Shown here piece after piece: positions 23,211 through 33,699 of a stretch of DNA of 34,138 nt. A model generated the notes under the pieces. The model worked only from the letters and a program-made list of their open reading frames with translations, made no database searches and was not told the origin of the DNA. The stretch lies in the NCBI GenBank assembly GCA_030052745.1, contig JANBVO010000093.1, forward strand, positions 1 to 34,138, given 5' to 3'. Source of the DNA: Pleurostoma richardsiae (Eukaryota; Ascomycota; Sordariomycetes; Calosphaeriales; Pleurostomataceae). Made by a program: the position numbers and the translations under genes. Position 1 is the first letter of the stretch. Each line of letters starts with the position of its first letter.

Positions 23211-23547
23211 CTTGACTGGCGGGTAGAGTGAACGAGGAACAGACACGGCCTTGGGGTTTGTTGGCGCAGGAGACTGAAGTGAAACGGATGTTGAAAAATG
23301 AAAGGCAGATGTATTAAGACGATACCAGATCTGACAGGCAAGAAGCGAAGGAAGCGAACCGATGGGCAGAGCGCAGCTCAACAGCACATGAGGGTTAAGG
23401 GAGAAGGGAGGGAGGAGAGAGAGAAGCATCTGAAGCAGAGACAGATGGGACGACGTGATTTATGGGGAAGAGCTCAAATCATGCGAGTCTTCCATGGCAC
23501 CCAAACAACTGTTGTGGAAGACAGGGCGGCTCTGTCGTCTCCCGGGG

Positions 23548-24022
23548 GCCAAGAGCAGAAGCCAAGAGCAGTCCAGTAGCCATCTTGATGCCGATGCTAT
23601 TCTGGATCTCTTGGCTGGAGCAATAAGGGGAAAGCATTGCCTGGACTGCCGTACAGGGGGAGAAAGTCCAAGGAAAGCTTGCGTCGCTATCTGGGTCTTC
23701 TTCTCGAGGGAGATCTCCAGCTAGACCGAGCGGCAAAGGGGACAGAGGCAGATGCTTTGAAACAATGCAGTGAAATCTCCGAAACGAACCCAAAAGCGCT
23801 GGCAATGGGCAGAAGCGTAGTCGAGACCCAGCCAAGAGCGAAACAACCATGTCCTTATGTGTGCTCGACGGCCAATTCTGGTAGAGAGGTGAGAAGGCCA
23901 AGAGAAATCCAAGACCCTTGGCGGTCTAGGCTTCTCACAGCCAAGTCGCCAAGTCGCGTCTCAGGTCGGGACTTGGCCACTCTCTGCACATTTTGATCGG
24001 CTTCGTTTGAGACGCTGCCAAG
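23548..24022. promoter_or_regulatory. Dense cluster of GCCAAG sites (PacC consensus)
   Basis: Ten GCCAAG or CTTGGC hexamers occur at 23548, 23561, 23610 (reverse), 23831, 23897, 23917 (reverse), 23940, 23948, 23972 (reverse) and 24017. About 0.2 would be expected by chance in 475 bp at equal base use. Six share the longer form GCCAAGAG. GCCARG is the established target of PacC, the zinc-finger activator of alkaline-expressed fungal genes. The cluster sits about 340-810 bp upstream of the minus-strand secreted-protein ATG and about 1.6 kb from the + strand regulator, so the secreted gene is the likely target. Confidence 0.6.
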
Positions 24023-25065
24023 AGAGCCCTGTGCGGCTGTTTTGCCTTGAGGCCCCACTCTGGCTGCGACGACGTCTTTTTGTATGCCCAGAAATCTAAA
24101 GCTTGTCTTGAAGATGTCGGTCCCAGAGTTATGGACTGAGCCTTCGACCAAGGCCTCTCCACACCTACCTGCACGTCCCTCGTGCGGCCGGATTGGCTGT
24201 TATCTAGTAGCTTGTTTCTTTCAAGCAACTTGATAACGTTGCACCGGAGAACGCAATGAAGGGCGAAACTCTCTATCCGTTTACGCCGTAAGGAGTCGTC
24301 TGAACTGGTCTAAGAGGAACGACAGCTCTTCCACTTTGCGGCGAGGGTCGGCGTGAAGGTACTGTATCACAATTGCTGTTAGGGTTAATACTTCAGGTGC
24401 TACTCGAATCAATTGGAATGAGAGGCAGCGAATCATCATGAATCCCTCACCTAGCTAATCGACTGCGTGGAAATGGCGCTCGCCATATTCAACTTGGCGT
24501 GCCGGTTGCACGCTGAGGGCCAACATGGAGCAGATATTGATAAATTGCTTCCGACTACTGTCACACAGAATAATGGTTCTCCGCAGCTCGCCGTCGGCTG
24601 AGCGAAACTGGCACCAGCAATAGGATGTTCCAAGGGGTCAATCCTCCCCCTGTGGAGTTGACACTGAGCTAAATCCGGAATGCCACACGATCCCGCGGGA
24701 TGGCGGTCATCGCGAGGGAAGTCTGAAAGCCGTGGTTTAAGAAGCAAGTGCTCTCTAACAACTTAACTCTGTGAATCCATCCGATCTGTCAGGTTCGTCA
24801 TGTGGATTGTTCTGTTCATCTACGGGTAAGTTAAGAAGACATCGAGTCACTCAATACATTCCGTTACAAGTCACAACTCTCTCCAGGATATCCAGACAAG
24901 TACCCTCTGCTACTGTCCCCAACGAAGTCAGCTTCCAATGGCGAATGCAGTGAGCCTTGTATCTCAAAGTATATCCGCCGGCGTCAGCGTTTGCGGGGAA
25001 CGACAGAATACAGGCGTTTGGGGTGGGTACGTTCTTGCAGTAATGGCTTTTGCTCTTCTTGACTG

Positions 25066-25340
25066 ATTTAAACGATAGTATTAGGGGGCACTGGAAGTCC
25101 TGCGTAGAATGACGACACGGGTGAAGCCCAGCAGTTCTGGGTGTGGTCTGAAGAACAAATCAAGTCTATGTTTAACGGGTTACGATATCCAATTGTGGGT
25201 AGTCCGGAAGAGTGCCTTTGACAACTTGCTTCTCTTGGTTTGGAATAGGAGTTGGACCTGTTCTCAGTTGTCTTTTGGAAATTCAGTGTCGTCATTCTAT
25301 GCAGGACTTCCAGTGCCCCCTCTAATACTATCGTTCAAAT
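25066..25340. mobile_element. MITE-like element with about 50-bp terminal inverted repeats
   Basis: The left arm 25066-25118 and right arm 25286-25340 are near-perfect reverse complements. The shared core is GATAGTATTAG(AG)GGGGCA followed by CTGGAAGTCCTGC and AGAATGACGACAC. Differences are one 2-base insertion and two substitutions. The 167-bp centre has no coding potential. The size (about 275 bp) and structure fit a non-autonomous DNA transposon (MITE). If the ends are at GTATTAG, the flanking TA on both sides would be a Tc1/mariner or pogo (Fot1) target duplication, but the symmetry extends several bases beyond, so the ends are uncertain. It lies 281 bp before the start codon of the downstream regulator. 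Confidence 0.7.
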
Positions 25341-25496
25341 TAGCCATCTGTCGATGGTATCAACGATAGATGACCGATACGACTGCCATTTCGACCAGAA
25401 AACTAGTATGAGTTGCAAGGACTTTATCCCATATCATGGAATGTGGACTGAACCTTCTTTCTGTTGCAGGAGCACGGTGCCAAGGAATGGGATTCG

Positions 25497-25522
25497 CCGA
25501 AATCCAATACCGCGGGTTTCGG
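25497..25522. promoter_or_regulatory. Everted CCGAAATCC / GGGTTTCGG palindrome upstream of the regulator
   Basis: CCGAAATCC (25497-25505) and GGGTTTCGG (25514-25522) are inverted copies with one mismatch, separated by 8 nt. Everted CCG/CGG triplets are a standard target geometry for dimeric Zn2Cys6 proteins. The site is about 100 bp before the ATG of such a protein, so autoregulation is a reasonable guess but unproven. Confidence 0.35.
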
Positions 25523-25620
25523 GATTCCGCTAGCTTGAAATCCTCCTGCATCCTTTATACATCCCGATTCCCGGGGGAGGGCGGATTCGCAACCACCTAC
25601 AATCGAAACACATCTTCAAG

Positions 25621-27905
25621 ATGGAATCTCCTTCTGCACCTGACTCAGCATATAAGCCGGCGGCGTACGGACGAGCCTGTGTCGGCTGCTCTAAAGCTAA
25701 ATGCAAGTGCTTCTACAGGTCGGACGCATCCGGGTGTGAGCGGTAAGATTTCCACTGTCCCAAGACTTGGCTGTCATCTCCTGTCAATGTCCACTACTAC
25801 CTCATTATATCTGCTGCCCACTCTCGCCATCTCCTTATTCGGGGCTTCTTGCTCTTAGGTTGATATGCTGATCCCTGTTAGATGCCACCGTCTCAGAAAG
25901 GTGTGTGAGCCCTCCGCGGCTGTGCGCCAGCGCCGGACTAGAAAGGCGCCGTCGACAGCGGCTCGGCTTGAGGAGAAGCTGGACGACCTGGTATCCTACT
26001 TGCGGTCTCAAGACAGCTCAAAACGGGGTGCCCTTCCGACGCAGCCCTCCTCGGCCAACGATAACGGTGCCTCCGGCGCCAGCACATCTATTGCTTGCAG
26101 TGGTCCGGCGTGCGGGAAGTGGCAAGACGCGGACGTTGTATTAGACACGACCACCGGTTTCGTCCACATCGCCCTCGCGGCCCCGAACTCTGACAGTCCC
26201 GGCACCCCATGGTCGCCTATCTTCCAGGATATCTCCCTCCACAAGGTTCCGGATGGAATGGCAGAGGAGCAGCTCGGCGTATTTCGTCGGTCTTTCCTCC
26301 CTATGTTCCCATTTATCCATATTCCCAGCCCGGTTAGCGCACAGGAGCTTCGCCGGCAGAGGCCCTTTCTCTGGCTTGTCATAATGGCCTTGACTAGCAC
26401 GCAAGTTTCTCAGCAGTTCGCCATGGAAGAGACCTTTTGGCAGATCGTGTCACGTAGAGTAGTCGCCCAGCGCGAGGCAAGCATGGATCTGCTGCTGGGG
26501 ATAATGTGCTTCGCTTCATGGTCTGTACTGTATTCCGTACTAATGATTTTCGTAACGCCTGTTTACGGGCTTGCTCTCCTAAACCCTCTCAGCTTTGACT
26601 TGTCCTGACAGCCTGCCTAGGTGCCACTACTTCAAAAAGACGATACCTGAGATCGTTCTCCTGACCCAGCTTGCTGTATCGCTAGCTTTCGACCTGGGCA
26701 TTCACAAGGGTGCGCCGGAGAAAGCGACACAACTTCGCGTGACTGGCCGTGTCCTGCCCGGGACCCAGATCCGGACGATGGAAGAGCGGCGGACTCTCGT
26801 CGCTCTGTTCCTCTTGACGTCGATGTGAGCGCGTTTTCCTCCCAGTCTTCCCATCCCGTACTGGGAATCGCGTTCAATAGCTACGCATCGTACTGACCTT
26901 GCGCCGCCAGTGCGTGGATAACGATGAGAAAGACGGAGCCTCTCCGTTGGACATCTTACATGGATGACTGTGTCCGCACTCTGGGAGAGAAGAGGGAGAC
27001 GGACCTAGACTTACTGCTGGTGACATACGTCAGGTGTCATCTGATCACGAATCCCCTGATAAGATCTCCCGCAGACGACCCGCCTGAGGGAGAAGCCACG
27101 GAAGAGTCATCGCCAATCCTTATGAAGGCGATGTTAACACAACTGGAGGATATACGACGGAGCATGCCACAGGACGTGCTGTCAGACAGTACCGCACCCC
27201 TGCCGTCTTAGTACCAGTCAATGCGACTGCTGACAAGCTATAGGAAACGCGCAGTTAACTCTTCAAAGCACCGAGCTCGCCATTCGCCAAGGCGTCATCA
27301 ATAAGCCTCGAGGAGTGATGAGCCAGACTGCGCAGTCAAATCTACAGAGACTCGCAGAACTCGAGGCGCTTCTAAGTGGCGCCGAGCGCTGGCTGGAGAT
27401 CTTCTTCTCTATGCCTCTGGCCGACTGGGTCGGTATTAACACTAGCAACTTCGGCCAGTTCACGCACTGCCTCACCATCCTCTTCAAGCTTAGCAACCTA
27501 GACGAGCCTGGGTGGGATACGGAGATGGTGAGGGGGCGCGCGGACCTGCTAGAGGTGATAGACCGCTACTGCGAGAGCATGGAGCGCGTCCCCGCGGTCA
27601 CTGGGATGGTGGACGCGAGCGGGCCCCGCAGCGGGCTCATGTTTAAGACAGCGCCGATCATGCGGCTTGTTAAGGACCTCTTTGCGGCCGAGATGAGGCC
27701 CAAGGCGACAACCGGAGCTGTTGATGGCCCAAGCGGCAGCGCTGACGCTGGGGAGGCCGATGAGTTCACGGCAGACTCTATGGGCCTCCCCGATGATGTC
27801 CTGGCGGTTCTGGCGGAGGAGCCGTGGTTCACGGATATTTTCGTGCCCTCCTGGGACTTCGACATGGACGTGGACCCAACGTTGGTCCCGGGAGGGCAGC
27901 TGTGA
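25621..27905 (+). CDS. Zn(II)2Cys6 transcription factor
   Basis: Five exons: 25621-25742, 25882-26520, 26621-26824, 26911-27188, 27244-27905. Introns are 139, 100, 86 and 55 bp and the product is 634 aa. The zinc cluster spans the first intron: C20-x2-C23-x6-C30-x8-C39-x2-C42-x6-C49, starting RACVGCSKAKCKCFYRSD and ending CHRLRKVCEPS. An ARLEEKLDDLVSYL segment behind it is a likely coiled-coil dimerisation helix. The middle region has the usual fungal regulator pattern (CHYFKKTIPEIVLLTQLAVS, then FDLGIHKG, LTSIAWITMRKTEPLRW). The C-terminus is acidic (EEPWFTDIF..WDFDMDVD), a plausible activation domain. The second intron has a weak GTCTGT donor, and its acceptor could shift 9 nt upstream. Target genes are unknown. 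The secreted-protein gene lies upstream in divergent orientation. Confidence 0.87.
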
Positions 27906-28437
27906 AGGAAAATACCTGCTAATGTCAAGTTGAACGGCTCAATGAACTTCCACCAGGCCGGCGCGCCCTGGGAGGGGCTGCCGTCGATTTTTGTGTCATG
28001 TCATATGAGGTAGGCTCAAAATAGGATACGTATATACAATACCTATTAGATACCAGACTCTAAACTTCATGGAAACTCGATTATTTACCTTTAGGAAGCA
28101 CGTGGTGATTAGAGGAGATGTATGTCAACCAGGAGTTACTTAACGTGACTACCCAGGTACTTAACTTAGCTGGTATGCGGTGCAAACAACTCGTTAGTTA
28201 CCCAACAATGTGCGCACCCTTTGCAGCAAATTCTCTTTCACACTATCTGCACCAGGCAGGCCGTGGTATTTGCACTCTTAGTGGGGTTGCGTTGCGGCTT
28301 AATTATTTCGCCGTTCCGCTCCACCTCCTTCCCTTTCCAGGCGCGGTGGAAGAATTTTGCCGTCAATTTGTGGATATTGACGCCCGCAACTTTTTGATCG
28401 CCTTTCGCACCGCAAAGACGGCAGAAGTCAGCCAAAG
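27906..28437. other. Intergenic region between the two regulators
   Basis: About 530 bp, fairly AT-rich at 28010-28170. An open frame from 28118 to 28510 runs into the next gene in another phase and has no recognisable domain. I see nothing else. Confidence 0.5.
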
Positions 28438-30811
28438 ATGGGGCGCCGGCCGAATCCCACGATCCTGTAAGCAAGTTGCGCGGTCAAGTCTACCTTTGTG
28501 TAGTAACTAATCTCTGATGTGCACGTAGTCACTTCTTCGAACGCGGGGAGAAGCTGTCGGACAATTCGAACCGCTACCACCACCGCTGCAAAGCATGTGG
28601 TGAGGACTTCCCCAAGGGCCGGATTGACAGCCTCACCGGCCATCTGATGAAGCGATGCCCCGCAATCTCCGAGGCCGACAGAATAAATGCTTGTCTAGCT
28701 CTGAATGGCATGGGCAGCGCGACACAGCGGAACGCGAGACCTCATGTACAGCCCAACGGCCCGCCTGTTGACCTCGCCCTCATGCAACAACGCGACTGGA
28801 CCGCGCTGGAAACACTTGCCGAGGTCTCTAGGCAGATAGACCTGAGCGAGAAGCACGACGATCGCCCACAAAACGCGAATGGAGGCGCGCCTGACGGGCA
28901 AGGCCCACCGCCAGCGCCTCATGCCACTGAACGTTTCGAGCTCCAGGAACAATTCACTCTCGACAATCCTCCGTCGGCATATACTGCGATTCAGCCGAAG
29001 GACAAGCAAGGTACGCCCATGGCTTTTGTCATCATACATAAATTCAACACTGGCAACCATGTTAACCACAGTCACAGTTCACGATCAGTCCTCCCCCGCC
29101 GATGTTCCTCTCCCTGTCCCCGACAGAGAGCTTAGTACAGAGGAGAAGCTCCAAGCTCTTGCCCTCTTGCAGCACAGTTCTCCACCGAGTTCTCTGCCGG
29201 AATCAGCAAATTTCACAGTGGCGGCGGCGGCGACCGCTCGTCTGAACCCCTCTCTTCTGGACCCTCAGCTTCTTGGTGACGATGAAGTTGCCCGCGCACT
29301 CGGTCCGGCCTTGGAAGCTGCAGCCGCAGCTGCGGCGACTGAATCGAGCCCTGCCCCTCCCCCACCTACGTCGCAACCTTGGGGGGAAATCACCTACTCT
29401 GCCGCCGGCCTCCAAGCCCCGATAGTAGCGAATCCCATCGCGCCTGGACCTATTGCGCCCGGACCTATTGCACTTAACAAGGGTGGATTCCGCATGGACA
29501 CACAGAACGGTGCCAAAGCTCGCCACTCTCGTGCTCGCTTCGACGCAGATAGGCGGAAAGAAGTCCAGGAAGTCCGGAAGATCGGCGCTTGCATTCGCTG
29601 CCGAATCTTGAGAAAGAACTGCTCAAAGGGCCATCCTTGCGAGACATGCCGCAAAGTGCTTTCGCCCAGGATTTGGAGATCTGGTTGTGTCCGAACGAAG
29701 TTTACGGAACAACTCGACCTGTACTCGGCAGGAGTCCAGATAGTACTGGCTCAGAACCGCATTAACTCGCTGAGAATCGCCCTTGCCGTCAGCAACAGGG
29801 GTCTCACTGTCGAGGCGTCTCTTTTCCCCGAGACTGGAATGTTTGTCAACGTGGAGGTCTTCCAAAGCGATGGGCCTAAGGATCCCAGCCTGAACCCCGA
29901 AGCATCCGTGCCGGACACGTCATTTGCGGACAAGTGGCCTCCCAACCAGGTCATCATGCTTGATAATGACAAGGAAGACGTTCCTGCAAAGTTGGAGATG
30001 TACATGCGTGAGATGCTTCATGAGCTTGTTCATAGGGAGAAATCGCACTTTATGCGTGTCACGCTGGAGACAGCCATCAAGCTTGCTCAGGAATCCAACG
30101 ATCAGCTGCTCAAGAAGGCTCTGGAGCTTTGGGGTCTCGTGGAGATACTTGATCGGGAACGTCAGTGGACTATCATGGTCAAACCCACCACCCCCGATGC
30201 CCAGCCTGGCTGGATCAACGCAGAGACCGACCAAGAGACGTTCACGACCATCTGCCTACAGTTCACTGCAGCTGCTGAACGAAAGGCCGCAGCAACAAGC
30301 AAGAGCCTGCTCACTGGAATGCAACGGATCCTTCAAGACAGCAAGACGAAGATCGATTTCAGCATGTTCTTCACGACCATGATCCTACTGAACTGCGTGG
30401 AGAAGACCACATGGTCTTTCAAGGCCTGGGAGCAAGAGGGTCTTCAGGCTATGTGGCCGCTGGAGAAGGAGCCAGCCAACTTCACCCACCAGGGCTATGT
30501 CATTGCGGATCTTCTGAGGATGTTGCTTGCTATCCGTAAAGCGCTTCCCAGAACGCGTGTTCGGGAAGCTGACGGGATGCTCGTGACTGACGAGCACGAT
30601 CCGATCGTGAAGTCTTACTTTGAGGATTTGCATTTGACTGGTGAGTACTGTATGAAAAATTCTAAGAATGGATGGAATGCAATGCTAACATGGAATACGC
30701 GCAGTTGCCGAGATACAGGCGAAGCAGCAACATCCGCAGTTCTCACCGACGGACTCTCGATCTTATGACCTGCTCTTCTGCTCGACCCTCCTTCTGCCGG
30801 GCCAGGATTGA
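28438..30811 (+). CDS. Fungal regulator with N-terminal BED-like finger and internal Zn2Cys6-like cluster
   Basis: Four exons: 28438-28466 (29 nt), 28529-29010, 29072-30640, 30705-30811. Introns are 62, 61 and 64 bp, and the last has a GCTAAC branch site. The third exon could start 6 nt later. The product is 728 aa. The short first exon supplies MGRRPNPTIL, joining to HFFERGEKL and the finger C30-x2-C33-x14-H48-x4-C53, BED-like in pattern. A low-complexity Ala/Pro region follows, with a short PIAPGPIAPGPIA repeat. The second metal site is C344-x2-C347-x6-C354-x5-C360-x2-C363-x12-C376 (ACIRCRILRKNCSKGHPCET onwards); the last spacing is longer than the usual 6-8. The rest is helical, with no enzyme motif. 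Likely a nuclear DNA-binding regulator; the target is unknown. It is tandem with the Zn2Cys6 gene at 25621. Confidence 0.83.
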
Positions 30812-31625
30812 ACTCATTCCTCCTCGTTGTGTTTTTTTGGCCTTCTGCGAATCTCATTACGCCTTACTGGGCGTTGTCCGTCTCCTCCTATGGATGAATG
30901 GGCTGAGTCTCCGCCACGGGGCCGTTTGGAATGCGGTAACCCTTTTCTTTGACGTCGCACGGAAATGGTATGCCTACCTACAAGGGCGAATCATTATTAT
31001 ACGAAAAGTCGACGATGATTGCTTGCTTTTACTGGAGTTTTGGTAACGGAAGGGGCGGGAACTCGGACTCTGATTTTTTTGGCCTTGGGCTGGTACACGT
31101 ACCGGCCGGCCACGGTCGGATCGGGAAAAGGAACGAAGAACAAGGGAACGACGAAACTATAGATGAACTATACCCCCACGGCTTACTCGGCGTTGGTGGA
31201 AGCTTCGGTATTGATGAAGACTTGCTGGTCGGTTTTTGTCGGCAGGGAGAGGATTAGGGACTCTTTTAGCTGGAGCCTGCAATTCTTGCGGCACCAGAGG
31301 CGAAGAGACCAACGATATGATACCTATGTAAGGAGTATGTGTCCATGCAGTCGTGCTTGATGTGGGAGATGCCCCCTGTGACTAGGCCGAGTTTCCGCAT
31401 AAACGAGCGGTATGATGCTCATGAGTAAGTCCTTAAAGACTTCCTTCACCATATGTCAAGGATTAACAAGCCGATAACGTAATTCTCATTAAGCCGACGC
31501 CATGCCATGCTATGTTACTAACACATGATGTTGCCTTATGGCCGGTATCAAAAAAATACAGACACTGACAAAAAGCCGTCGCTTGCCAGAGACAATATTA
31601 CTCCTCCTGCTTCAGGTTTCCCGGA
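30812..31625. other. Intergenic region between two convergent genes
   Basis: About 800 bp of 3' flank shared by the dual-finger regulator (+) and the Ostalpha-type gene (-). It has several T-rich runs followed by GGCC (near 30833 and 31074). The open frames at 30949-31257 and 31163-31360 show no domain. No gene or RNA is supportable. Confidence 0.5.
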
Positions 31626-33699
31626 TCACAGATGCCTCCCCTCGGGGCCAGCGTGCTGGTCTCCTCCCCAGACGTTCCGAAACTCCTCCTCGTCGCCTAT
31701 AGGCGAGAATGTGGGCGACCGCTCTCCCTCTGCTTCAAGCTCCCGCTCACGCTCTCGCTGCCACTCCAGTGACCCTTCGACAAGGGGTCCCTCGTTCGCG
31801 ACGTCTTTGACGCGTCCATCGTATCCTACATGCTCTGAGGCCTCGACGTACTCCTCAGTTAGTGTGTTATAGTCCTCATTGGCGATGCCGTATCCAGATG
31901 GGACGGTGTCCTCCTCGTGCGGCAGGGGTGACGGGTGTGGCTCGTGATGAGCTGCTGCGCCGCTCGTGGTCGGATGCTCTTGATAACGATGGTGGTGGTG
32001 ACGATCGTTCCGCTTGCCCTTTACCTTCTTGCTCTTGACCAGCTCTGGACTGGCCTGGCGCGAGTTGGGTCCAGGTGTGCCCCTGGGCGAGGAGGACGCG
32101 GATATAGGTGAGTGTGTGGGGAGCCGCGCATAGCTGGGCTGAGGTGTAGTCCACATATCCCGAGAGGGCTTGTTAGCCGTGATGACAGGGTACTAAAGGT
32201 GGTTAGCAAAACCGATATAGGAGCATATTGGCCAGGCATCCAGTTTTGCTTTTCTTACGTTCCAGTCCCCAAATTCAAGCTTCCTTGCTTTGGCATAGAG
32301 TTCTTCTTCGTCAGGCTCTAGCGTCAGATCGGGTGTGGTGGTGCCGTTGCCGTTACGAGACGTATGGTTTCTGCTCGACTCTCCGGCACGGAGAAGCGAT
32401 GTGTTCTCGTTTATCTCATTTGGACTGGGGATCCAGTACTTCGCCTTGCCTCCGCGCTCGTACCGCATGCCCGCCTTAAGTCTTGCTAACCGCGACTTAG
32501 AATCCTCGTGTGCCATGATCTTGTCCCCAGAGTCAAAGACACGATATTTATACTTGTCGCCCCTGAAAGTCTCCTTGGAGTCCTGGATAAGGTCGATAGG
32601 CCCGAACGCGTCGCGTATAGCGTACCATACTGGTAATCGGGCGGCTGACTTGCTGTTATCGGCATAATCATGCCAGGAGAAGGCGTACCAATGCGCGACA
32701 GCGAAGACGGGCATCTCGATGCAGATGAGCGCGTCTTGGATAGCGGCGGCGAGGTTATCGGGTGTATATCCTTCCACATCGTCGGGGATCGCACGCAGCC
32801 ACACAAGGATGGAAAGGAAGAACCCCTGCCAGTACGACGCGAAGATGATGAGTTTGATGCAGAGGAACTTGGGCACGGGGCGAAAAGGCTTCAGGTCGTG
32901 GTGCATGCAGACCCAAAAGAGCCCCAGCGAGTACAAGCTGACGGTGACGCTGATGTTATAGATCAAGCCGCTCCAAAAGTAGCCTGAGGTGACGCCGATG
33001 TAGCCCTCCTGGTATGTCCCTGTCGCCTTCATGACGATAGCGGCCAAGCCAAGAATTGGTTTGAGCCATGCATACTGCAGAATGCCGCGCTTGATGGCGA
33101 GGAAGGAATAAGGGTCGGAAATGTCGACAGGAGGGAGGACATGGTTGAGAGGCCAGAGGTGGTGAACGGGGGCGCGACCATGGGTCATGATGATGAGAGC
33201 TCTCTCGCCGCCAAGGTAGTTGATAAGAAGTTGGAAGAAGGTATAGATGGTAAAGGCCTCGTAGATGTCTCGTATGGGATCGAGGAATTGCGCCAGTGTG
33301 AAGGACACCAAGCTCACCCAAGACGCGATGGAGTAGAGCGGGACCCTGAGGAGACGATCAGTAAAGATATTGCCAAATACGACTCAGAGTAGAGGTGCTG
33401 GGCCATTCCCTACATAAGGAGTATCCGTACGACGTATCGCTGGAGCAGTGGCTTTCGGTAGTTTTTACTGGGGAGCCGTATCAGCGAGATCGACATCGGG
33501 GACGCAGCACGACACGGGACGAGCTCACGTTTGAAGCCATATTGACCTGTTTTGGAATGATGTCAGTATCTGCACCACGAGCTTCCATCATGGGCTTTGA
33601 CTGTACTGACACTACCGAGACAAGCGTCGCGGAGAGAGACGCGACTCCAGCTACCACCGTGGTGGCATATGTGAACTTCTGGCCCGTGCCTCCGCCCAT
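31626..33699 (-). CDS. Ostalpha / TMEM184 family seven-pass membrane protein (DUF300)
   Basis: Five exons on the minus strand: 33699-33602, 33546-33529 (only 18 nt), 33467-33414, 33345-32259, 32192-31626; the product is 607 aa. The splice chain is supported by the family sequence it restores: ATLVSVVSVQ, then SIWLQT across the micro-exon, KNYRKPLLQRYVVRILLM, and VPLYSIASWVSL. Then come FLDPIRDIYEAFTIYTFFQL, GGERALIIMTHGR and CIKLIIFASYWQGF, the family hallmarks. Seven hydrophobic segments occupy about the first 300 residues. The C-terminal third is hydrophilic, Ser/Pro/His/Glu-rich and probably cytosolic. Animal relatives transport bile acids and steroids (Ostalpha); the fungal role is not established, with vacuolar membrane a possible site. 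The first intron has a weak GTCAAA donor, so the exon 1 end is the least certain part. Confidence 0.87.

Larger units (their letters stand above)
23211..25620. other. Divergent promoter region between secreted protein and Zn2Cys6 regulator
   Basis: A 2.4-kb region shared by two divergent genes. It contains the GCCAAG cluster (23548-24022), the inverted-repeat element (25066-25340) and an everted palindrome (25497-25522), each listed separately. Open frames on both strands here, such as 23479-23901 (-) and 23637-23996 (+), overlap each other and show no domains. Nothing supportable lies in 24100-25060. Confidence 0.5.

Noticed and set aside
22830-23429. Start of the secreted protein at 23429 instead of 23210
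   Set aside because: The extra 73 residues are Leu/Pro/Ser-rich without family features, whereas 23210 gives a standard signal peptide directly.
28118-28510. 130-residue frame before the dual-finger regulator
   Set aside because: It overlaps exon 1 of that gene in a different phase and shows no domain.
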